This document shows, one piece after another, positions 57,842 to 64,000 of a stretch of DNA of 64,000 bases. The first letter of the stretch is position 1, and every line of letters begins with the position of its first letter. Below the pieces are notes generated by a model, which searched no databases, had not been told where the DNA came from, and was given only the letters and a program-made list of their open reading frames with translations. The position numbers and the translations under genes were made by a program. Origin of the DNA: Bradyrhizobium sp. (GTDB lineage: Bacteria > Pseudomonadota > Alphaproteobacteria > Rhizobiales > Xanthobacteraceae); assembly GCF_027451485.1 (NCBI RefSeq), contig NZ_DAIDJE010000208.1, positions 62,001-126,000 of the forward strand, given 5' to 3'.

Positions 57842-59412
57842 TTTCCGCAACGATGCACATTGCGCGGGTCGCCCGCGCCGCTTTCGTGTTTGCGCGCGAG
57901 GGTGTTTTCGGCACCGTCGATCCCTCGCTGGTGCCGCCGCCCGGACAACTGGCGCTGAAATTCGCCCGGATGTTCGAGCGCAATGGCGCCAAATCGGGAC
58001 CGCGCTTGTCTCGCGCGCTGACCCGCCTGGGGCCCGCTTATCTCAAGCTCGGCCAGTTTCTCGCGACGAGACCGGATGTCGTCGGCGTCGTGCTGGCGCG
58101 CGACCTCGAAAGCTTGCAGGACCGCCTGCCCCCGTTCCCGCAGGCCGAAGCCGAGAGCGTGATCGCGACCTCACTGGAGCGCCCCGTTTCACAGGCATTC
58201 GCGAGCCTCGGTCCCGCGGTCGCCGCAGCGTCCATCGCGCAGGTGCATCGTGGCGAAGTGGCTCGTGACGGAATTCGCCACGCGGTTGCGGTGAAGGTGC
58301 TGAGGCCCGATGTGGCGTCGCGCTTCCGCCGCGATCTCACTGATTTCTTCTTCGTGGCGCGGCAGGCCGAAATCTATTCGGCGGAGGCGCGGCGCTTAAG
58401 GCTGGTTGAAGTCATCAACACCATGTCGCGCTCGGTCGCGATGGAAATGGACCTGCGTCTTGAGGCGGCGGCGATGTCGGAGATGGCGGAGAACACCCGC
58501 GATGATCCTGATTTTCGCGTTCCGACGGTCGATTGGGATCGTACTACCCATAATGTTCTTACCATGGAGTGGATCGACGGCCTGCCGCTATCAGACTATG
58601 CGCGGCTCCAGCAATCGAACGTCGATCTGCCGGACCTCGGCCGGAAGGTGATCCAGAGTTTTCTGCGCCACGCGCTCCGCGACGGCTTTTTCCACGCCGA
58701 CATGCATCCCGGCAATCTGTTCCTGGATAATGAGGGCCGGCTGGTCGCGGTCGATTTCGGCATCATGGGCCGGTTGGGACCGAAGGAGCGACGTTTCCTA
58801 GCCGAGATTCTGCTCGGTTTCATCATCCGCGACTATCGGCGCGTTGCCGAGGTGCATTTCGAGGCGGGCTATGTGCCGTCGCATCATTCGGTGGACAATT
58901 TCGCGCAGGCGATCCGCGCCATCGGTGAGCCGATCCACAACCGCACGGCTGAGGAAATTTCCATGGCGAAGCTTTTGACCCTGCTGCTCGAGGTCACGGG
59001 CCTTTTCGACATGCGCACACGGCCCGAACTGATCCTGCTGCAGAAGACCATGGTGGTCGTGGAAGGCGTTGCGCGCAGTCTCGATCCCAGGCTCGATATC
59101 TGGAAGGTCGCCGATCCCGTGGTTCGCGAGTGGATCGAACGCAATCTCGGACCTATCGGCCGCATTCAGGGCGCGATGGCGGGCGCTGGCGAACTCGGCC
59201 GCGTTGCCGCCAGCCTGCCGGCACTGGCGACCAGAGCAGTCACGGTGCTCGAACAGCTCGAGACCATGACGCGGGAGGGATTGAGCCTGTCGGCCGAGAC
59301 CATTGCGGCAATGGGACGGACCGAAGGCCGCAAGAGCCGTTGGCGGGCGATCGCGCTCTGGATCATCGCGCTGACCTTTATCGGCATCCTGTTCGCGATC
59401 CGCCAGATGTGA
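57838..59412 (+). CDS. ubiB: Ubiquinone biosynthesis kinase-like protein UbiB
   Basis: ABC1/ADCK-family atypical kinase needed for ubiquinone synthesis, 524 residues. The KxGQ motif is LKLGQFLATRPD, the nucleotide-binding Ala-rich loop is AAASIAQVHRGEV, and the catalytic region HADMHPGNLFLDNEGRLVAVDFGIMG is complete. Two C-terminal membrane helices (WRAIALWIIALTFIGILFA) anchor it. GTG start inside ubiE. Its stop codon is part of the first palindrome ahead of coaBC. Confidence 0.95.
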   Translation: MISATMHIARVARAAFVFAREGVFGTVDPSLVPPPGQLALKFARMFERNGAKSGPRLSRALTRLGPAYLKLGQFLATRPDVVGVVLARDLESLQDRLPPFPQAEAESVIATSLERPVSQAFASLGPAVAAASIAQVHRGEVARDGIRHAVAVKVLRPDVASRFRRDLTDFFFVARQAEIYSAEARRLRLVEVINTMSRSVAMEMDLRLEAAAMSEMAENTRDDPDFRVPTVDWDRTTHNVLTMEWIDGLPLSDYARLQQSNVDLPDLGRKVIQSFLRHALRDGFFHADMHPGNLFLDNEGRLVAVDFGIMGRLGPKERRFLAEILLGFIIRDYRRVAEVHFEAGYVPSHHSVDNFAQAIRAIGEPIHNRTAEEISMAKLLTLLLEVTGLFDMRTRPELILLQKTMVVVEGVARSLDPRLDIWKVADPVVREWIERNLGPIGRIQGAMAGAGELGRVAASLPALATRAVTVLEQLETMTREGLSLSAETIAAMGRTEGRKSRWRAIALWIIALTFIGILFAIRQM

Positions 59413-59450
59413 TTGCATTGCAATCATAAATTTGATAGCATTGCTGTCAA
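59410..59450. promoter_or_regulatory. Two tandem 17-bp palindromic operators before coaBC
   Basis: Palindrome 1 is TGATTGCATTGCAATCA (59410-59426), perfect around a central T. Palindrome 2 is TGATAGCATTGCTGTCA (59433-59449), with one mismatch. Together they give TGATNGCATTGCNRTCA, with centres 23 bp apart. A weak promoter TTGCAT-N17-TAGCAT (59413-59441) would be covered by both. The half-site TGATAGCA is, from memory, that bound by gonococcal FitA. Likely bound by the RHH domain encoded in coaBC. Confidence 0.75.
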
Positions 59451-59468
59451 TATTTGCGGGGAACGCCG

Positions 59469-60902
59469 ATGGCCAGTCTGACCATCCGGAAACTGGACGA
59501 TGCGATCCGTGACGCCCTGCGCCTGAGGGCCGCCCGCAGCGGCCGTTCGGTCGAGGACGAGGTTCGGGTCATCCTGCGCGAGGCGGCGCAGGACGGCGCC
59601 TCCGCGGCGCCTGCAGCGGCCTCGCAGGCGCAGCCAAGCCTCGAATCCGCATCCCGCGCCGAGATGGGCCTCGCCCGTGTCACCCTGATCATCGGCGGCG
59701 GCATTGCCGCGTACAAGGCGCTCGACCTGATCCGGCGGCTAAAAGAGCGGCGCATTGACGTGCGCTGCGTCCTTACCAAGGCCGCGCAGCACTTCGTCAC
59801 GCCGCTGGCGGCAAGCGCTCTCTCGCATGAACGCTGCTACACGGACCTGTTCGATCCGGCCAGCGAGTTCGACGCCGGCCATATCCGCCTTGCGCGCGAA
59901 AGCGACCTGATCGTCGTGGCGCCGGCCACTGCCGACCTGATGGCCAAAATGGCACACGGCAGCGCCGACGATCTTGCCAGCGCCGTCCTGTTGGCGGCAA
60001 GCGTGCCGATTCTGCTGGCGCCGGCGATGAATCCGCTGATGTGGAACAATGCCGCGACCAGACGCAACGTCGCAACACTGCAACGCGATGGCATTGCCAT
60101 GATCGGACCCAATGCCGGCGAGATGGCAGAAGCCGGCGAAGCCGGCGTGGGGCGGATGGCCGAGCCCTTGGAAATTGCTGCCGCAGCGGAACGCATGTTG
60201 CGTCCGCCGCAGGCAAGACCACTTGCCGGCAAACGCATGCTGATCACCGCAGGGCCGACACATGAGCCGATCGACCCGGTGCGCTACATCGCCAACCGCT
60301 CATCGGGCAAGCAGGGCTTTGCAATCGCGGCCGCCGCACAAGCCGCCGGCGCCGATGTCACCCTGGTTTCCGGTCCGGTCGAGCTCGACGATCCATCCGG
60401 CGTGACGGCGATCCATGTGGAATCCGCGCGCGACATGCTACGCCAGGTGGAAGCCGCGCTACCGGTCGATATCGCCATCTTCGCCGCGGCGGTCGCCGAC
60501 TGGCGCGTCGCTCGCGAAGGAGAGCAAAAATTGAAAAAGACAGCCGCCGGCATGCCGCCGCTCCAGCTGGTCGAAAATCCGGACATTCTGGCGACGATTT
60601 CCCACCGCAAGGAAGGCCGGCCGCCGCTCGTCATTGGATTTGCCGCCGAGACCGAACATCTGATCGCGAACGCCAAGACGAAACTTGCGCGCAAGGGCTG
60701 CGATTGGATCGTCGCCAACGACGTCTCTCCGTCGACCGGCGTGATGGGCGGAGATCGCAACACCGTTCACCTGCTGATCCGCCAAGGCGACAACATCGAT
60801 GTCGATTCCTGGCCTGTCATGACCAAGGAAGAGGTGGCTGCTGAATTGATCGCGCAGGTCGCCAAGGCCTTTGGCGCCGAAACTTCGGGCAAATCCCCAT
60901 GA
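59469..60902 (+). CDS. coaBC: CoaBC with an N-terminal FitA-like RHH DNA-binding domain
   Basis: Bifunctional CoA biosynthesis enzyme: CoaB joins phosphopantothenate and cysteine, and CoaC decarboxylates the product. The protein has 477 residues. Residues 1-41 (MASLTIRKLDDAIRDALRLR...) form a ribbon-helix-helix domain of the FitA antitoxin type. A flexible Ala/Ser/Gln-rich linker reaches about residue 68. CoaC spans 69-245, with GGGIAAYK and PAMNPLMW (Asn188). CoaB spans about 250-470, with GPTHEPIDPVRYIANRSSGKQG. The CoaC clamp, usually MACGE-like, reads GEMAEAGEAGVGRMAEP with no Cys. The start has GGGGAA five bases upstream. It overlaps dut by four bases. A FitB/PIN toxin partner is absent. 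Confidence 0.92.
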   Translation: MASLTIRKLDDAIRDALRLRAARSGRSVEDEVRVILREAAQDGASAAPAAASQAQPSLESASRAEMGLARVTLIIGGGIAAYKALDLIRRLKERRIDVRCVLTKAAQHFVTPLAASALSHERCYTDLFDPASEFDAGHIRLARESDLIVVAPATADLMAKMAHGSADDLASAVLLAASVPILLAPAMNPLMWNNAATRRNVATLQRDGIAMIGPNAGEMAEAGEAGVGRMAEPLEIAAAAERMLRPPQARPLAGKRMLITAGPTHEPIDPVRYIANRSSGKQGFAIAAAAQAAGADVTLVSGPVELDDPSGVTAIHVESARDMLRQVEAALPVDIAIFAAAVADWRVAREGEQKLKKTAAGMPPLQLVENPDILATISHRKEGRPPLVIGFAAETEHLIANAKTKLARKGCDWIVANDVSPSTGVMGGDRNTVHLLIRQGDNIDVDSWPVMTKEEVAAELIAQVAKAFGAETSGKSP

Positions 60903-61357
60903 GCAGTTCCATCAAGGTCGAAGTGTTGCAACTGCCGAACGGCAAAGGCCTCAGCCTGCCGGCGTATCAAAGCGCGCTCGCTGCAGGCCTCGATCTGCTC
61001 GCGGCCGTGCCGGAGGATTCGCCCGTTATTCTCGCGCCGGGGAAATACGCGCTGATCCCCACCGGACTTTCGATCGCACTGCCGCCCGGATACGAGGCGC
61101 AGGTGCGGCCCCGCTCGGGACTGGCGGCGCGGCACGGCGTCACCGTGCTGAATGCGCCGGGCACGGTGGACGCGGACTATCGCGGCGAAATCGGCGTGCC
61201 GCTCATCAATCACAGCGACGTGCCGTTTACGGTCAGGCGTGGCGAACGTATCGCGCAGATGGTGATTGCGCCCGTAACCCATGCGGAACTCGTTCCGGTC
61301 GCGACGCTTTCTGTGACCTTGCGCGGCAGCGGCGGTTTCGGTTCGACCGGCCGCTAA
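60899..61357 (+). CDS. dut: Deoxyuridine 5'-triphosphate nucleotidohydrolase (dUTPase)
   Basis: Trimeric dUTPase of 152 residues that keeps uracil out of DNA. Visible motifs are PRSGLAARHGVTVLNAPGTV (motifs 2-3), DADYRGEIGVPLINH, and the C-terminal RGSGGFGSTGR. It is translationally coupled to coaBC through an ATGA overlap, the common coaBC-dut pair. Confidence 0.96.
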   Translation: MSSSIKVEVLQLPNGKGLSLPAYQSALAAGLDLLAAVPEDSPVILAPGKYALIPTGLSIALPPGYEAQVRPRSGLAARHGVTVLNAPGTVDADYRGEIGVPLINHSDVPFTVRRGERIAQMVIAPVTHAELVPVATLSVTLRGSGGFGSTGR

Positions 61358-61664
61358 GGAGCCATAGGCGGGGTTCAATCATCATCGCGCTTCAGCTCTT
61401 TGATTGAGCATGATCTTTTCGGCAACCGCTACACACTTTTCCGGAACATACTTTAGCCAGGCCCGAACGCTTCTTCGCAAAAGTCCGGCTGCATTTTCCT
61501 AAGAGAATCGCTTCGGCACTGGGCTAATCCCCCATTTTTTTCTGGCGGGATTCACGTTCACGAAATGGACTCTTACCCGCCGAGTCCCGTTGGCGATATT
61601 GTCGCTTGATTCGCGCACGGCGGGGGGATTCGCCGGGCTTGATGTCGTGCGGATTGGGGTATTC
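61358..61664. repeat. Gap before divL with a degenerate dispersed repeat
   Basis: 307 bases. GAGCATGATCTTTTCGG (about 61406-61422) followed by CACTTTTCCGG (61454 onward) matches, with decay, a stem-loop repeat I recall as abundant in Bradyrhizobium. The rest shows no gene and no clear promoter. Confidence 0.55.
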
Positions 61665-64000
61665 ATGTCGGGCGTAGTCGCGGCGATGCGCCGGACCTTG
61701 CTGTCGTGCACCATTCTCGCACACGGCGGACGGGCAGCCTTGGGAATGATCGCAGGTGTCGCGGGGCTGGGCGTGGCCCAGCCGGCGCACGCCGTCGAGC
61801 GGCCTTTTGTGCACGTCATCAGCAACGTCATCGGTATCAGCCACCAGGAGTTCGCAGCGCTGACGACGGCGTTGTCCTTGCTCGGTTTTTCCGTCGTCTC
61901 CGCCATCCTTTTGATGCGTACACGGCTGCGCGCGGCGCGGACCGAGACCGGACTGCGCGGCGAAATCCAGAGCCTGCAAAGCGAGGCTGACCGATACCGA
62001 GCGCTGCTGTTCGCCGAGCCGCAAATCCTGATCGCCTGGCCTGCTGGCGAAGATCGGCCGCAAATCTCGGGCGACGTCGCCGCATTAACCGGCCAGGAGC
62101 ATCCGCAACGCATCCTGGCGTTTGGGACCTGGCTGGCGGCGGGTGCAGCGCTGCAAATGGAGCGCGCGATCGACACCTTGCGCGATACCGGCGAAGGCTT
62201 TTGGCTCAACCTGACGACCTCGAAGGGCACCCCAGTCGAGGCCCTTGGCCGCGCCATCGGCGGCCAGGCTGTGGTGCGTATCCGCGAATTGTCCGGCGTG
62301 CGGCGGGAGCTCGCTGAAACAAATCTCAGACACAAGGCGCTCCTGCAGGAAACCGAAATGCTGCGCGGCTTCGCGCAAGCCGCACCCTGGCCGATCTGGG
62401 CCAAGCGCGCGGACGGCGGTCTGCAATATGCCAACGACGCCTATGCGAGGGCGGTAGACGCCGCCAGCATTGCTGATGCCGTCGAACGCAAGCTCGAATT
62501 GCTCGACAGCGGCAGCCGAGCCGATATGGAGCGGGCGCTGAATGAAACTGCGGCGTTCACGGCGCGGCTGCCCATCGTGGTCGGCGGCGAGCGCCGCTTC
62601 TACGACGTGCAGGCGCTCAGTATCGGCGGCGGCAGCGTCGGCATGGCCGTCGATGTGTCGGAAACCAACGCGCTCAACGACGCACTGGCGCGGATGATGG
62701 AGGGCCATCGCCGCACGCTCGATCAGCTGTCGTCGGGCGTCGCCGTCTTCGACGGCCGGCGACGGCTCGCCTTCTACAATGATTCCTATCGTCGCCTCTG
62801 GGATCTCGATCGCGCCTTCCTCGACAGCAACCCGGACGACTCAAGCGTGCTCGATAGGCTTCGCGCCGCTCGCAAGCTGCCGGAGCAGCCGGATTTCCGG
62901 GCGTGGAAGGCCAAGCTCCATGAGGCCTACCGCGCGGTCGAGGCGGAAAAAGACACCTGGTATCTGCCGGATGGCCGCGCGCTCAGCGTCGTCACCACGC
63001 CGAACCCGGAAGGCGGCGTCACCTATTTGTTCGACGACGTCACCGAAAGCCTCGACCTCGCGCGGCGGTTCGACGGGCTGATCCGCGTCCAGCGCGAAAC
63101 GCTGGACAACCTCGCCGAAGCGGTCGCTGTGTTCGGCTCGAATGGCCGCGCACAGCTATTCAATCCCGCTTTCGCCAGCATGTGGAAGCTCTCAAACGAG
63201 GCGCTTGGCGAGCAGCCGCACATCGACACCGTCGAGACCTGGTGCAAGCCGTTGTTCGATGACGCGGCGACCTGGCGGATCATCCGCGAGGCGGTGACGC
63301 GGATCGGCAATCGCGTCGCGGTGCCGCTCAAGCTCGAACGCAGGGACGGCAGCGTGCTCGATTGCATGACCATGCCGCTGCCCGACGGCGCCACCATGCT
63401 GACGTTCCAGGACATCACCGATACGGAAAACGTCGAGCGCGCCCTGCGTGAGCGCAACGAGGCGCTGGAGACCGCCGACCAGATGAAGGTGGATTTCGTC
63501 CACCACGTTTCCTACGAGCTGCGCTCCCCGCTGACCACCATCATCGGATTTGCTCACCTGTTGAACGATCCGACCACCGGCCCCTTGATGCCCAAGCAGG
63601 CCGAATACCTCAATTACATCACCGCTTCGACCAATTCGCTGTTCGCGCTGATCAACAATATCCTCGACCTCGCCAGCATCGACGCCGGCGCGATGACGCT
63701 CGAGATCGGGCCGGTCGATATCCGCAAAGCCATCGATAACGCGGCCGAGGGCATTCAGGACCGGCTGGCCCACAACCGCATCGAACTCAAGGTCGAGGTT
63801 GCTCCCGGCATCGGCACGTTTGTCGCCGACGGCGGACGTGTGGTACAGGTGCTCTATAATCTGCTTGCCAATGCCGTCGGCTTTTCGCCACAGGATTCTG
63901 CGATTACCCTGAGCGCGAGGCGCACCGATCATCACGTGATTTTCGCCGTAACCGATCACGGCCCGGGGATTCCGCCCGAAGTGAAGGACAAGGTGTTCGA
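61665..64000 (+). CDS. divL: DivL-type PAS sensor kinase, 3' end beyond the window
   Basis: Membrane-linked cell-cycle kinase homologue acting in the CtrA pathway. The 778 visible residues begin with a hydrophobic segment, a second membrane helix (about 66-87), then PAS-type domains starting near residues 230, 354 and 478. The H-box reads VHHVSYELRSPLTTIIGF, with Tyr617 where sensor kinases have the phosphorylated His, the hallmark of Caulobacter DivL. The ATP domain has an N box (NLLANAVGFSPQ) and G1 (DHGPGIPPE). The frame runs off the end. The start at 61665 is uncertain; ATG 61686 is an alternative. Confidence 0.9.
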   Translation, partial: MSGVVAAMRRTLLSCTILAHGGRAALGMIAGVAGLGVAQPAHAVERPFVHVISNVIGISHQEFAALTTALSLLGFSVVSAILLMRTRLRAARTETGLRGEIQSLQSEADRYRALLFAEPQILIAWPAGEDRPQISGDVAALTGQEHPQRILAFGTWLAAGAALQMERAIDTLRDTGEGFWLNLTTSKGTPVEALGRAIGGQAVVRIRELSGVRRELAETNLRHKALLQETEMLRGFAQAAPWPIWAKRADGGLQYANDAYARAVDAASIADAVERKLELLDSGSRADMERALNETAAFTARLPIVVGGERRFYDVQALSIGGGSVGMAVDVSETNALNDALARMMEGHRRTLDQLSSGVAVFDGRRRLAFYNDSYRRLWDLDRAFLDSNPDDSSVLDRLRAARKLPEQPDFRAWKAKLHEAYRAVEAEKDTWYLPDGRALSVVTTPNPEGGVTYLFDDVTESLDLARRFDGLIRVQRETLDNLAEAVAVFGSNGRAQLFNPAFASMWKLSNEALGEQPHIDTVETWCKPLFDDAATWRIIREAVTRIGNRVAVPLKLERRDGSVLDCMTMPLPDGATMLTFQDITDTENVERALRERNEALETADQMKVDFVHHVSYELRSPLTTIIGFAHLLNDPTTGPLMPKQAEYLNYITASTNSLFALINNILDLASIDAGAMTLEIGPVDIRKAIDNAAEGIQDRLAHNRIELKVEVAPGIGTFVADGGRVVQVLYNLLANAVGFSPQDSAITLSARRTDHHVIFAVTDHGPGIPPEVKDKVF

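Noticed and set aside
59469..59600. Separate antitoxin gene ending before coaBC
   Set aside because: The RHH segment runs in frame without a stop into CoaBC, and no second start with a ribosome site is visible before the CoaC domain; a fusion is the simpler reading.

Overview
The window looks like a piece of the chromosome of a Bradyrhizobium-type alphaproteobacterium (Nitrobacteraceae; GC-rich Hyphomicrobiales). The evidence is an Irr protein with the Bradyrhizobium-style heme motif at Cys29 next to fabA-fabB, a DivL-type kinase with Tyr in its H-box, a DUF2336 protein, the rimP-nusA-ylxR-infB-rbfA-truB-rpsO-pnp block, and several short palindromic repeats of kinds I recall from Bradyrhizobium genomes. 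Almost everything is core chromosome. I see no prophage, insertion sequence, CRISPR array or RNA gene.

Layout. 1-14.3 kb is a looser metabolic region: the 3' part of a chemoreceptor, a repeat-rich 0.7-kb gap, a Rieske oxygenase-pirin pair, purC, a SulP-STAS-cNMP transporter, two adjacent frameshifted genes (TPR protein and a small membrane-anchored protein), a gabD-like aldehyde dehydrogenase, a serine hydrolase and a PfkB kinase. 14.4-28.7 kb is a core block: murJ, trpS, a universal stress protein, an Nfu-type scaffold, tsaB-rimI, fur, miaB, phoH, ybeY, corC, lnt, an XRE regulator, an M20 peptidase and trmB. 29.9-40.3 kb is the translation/RNA block rimP to pnp, with a promoter and an intrinsic-terminator-like attenuator ahead of rimP. 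40.3-43.6 kb holds divergent katG/oxyR. 45.3-49.2 kb holds the unsaturated fatty-acid genes fabA-fabB with fabV as the enoyl reductase, divergent from irr. 49.2-56.8 kb is a mixture: SH3 protein, hydroxyacid dehydrogenase, ThiF-like protein, degenerate trypsin-like protein, M81 peptidase, ParA and mutM. 57.1-61.4 kb is ubiE-ubiB-coaBC-dut. The window ends inside divL.

How the genes work together. The largest co-oriented unit couples ribosome maturation (RimP, RbfA, TruB), elongation control (NusA), initiation (IF-2), S15 and RNA decay (PNPase). KatG with OxyR forms a peroxide-response pair. FabA, FabB and FabV supply unsaturated fatty acids beside the iron regulator Irr. UbiE/UbiB make ubiquinone, and CoaBC/Dut serve CoA and nucleotide metabolism.

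The most unusual feature is coaBC. Its product starts with a FitA-like ribbon-helix-helix (antitoxin-type DNA-binding) domain fused to both CoA biosynthesis domains. Directly upstream lie two near-identical 17-bp palindromes built from half-sites resembling the FitA operator half-site. This suggests a CoA biosynthetic enzyme that controls its own gene. Its CoaC half also lacks the usual clamp cysteine. Other points of interest are a large hairpin whose loop holds the phoH start codon, the cluster of indels at 7.6-9.8 kb, and the attenuator ahead of rimP.
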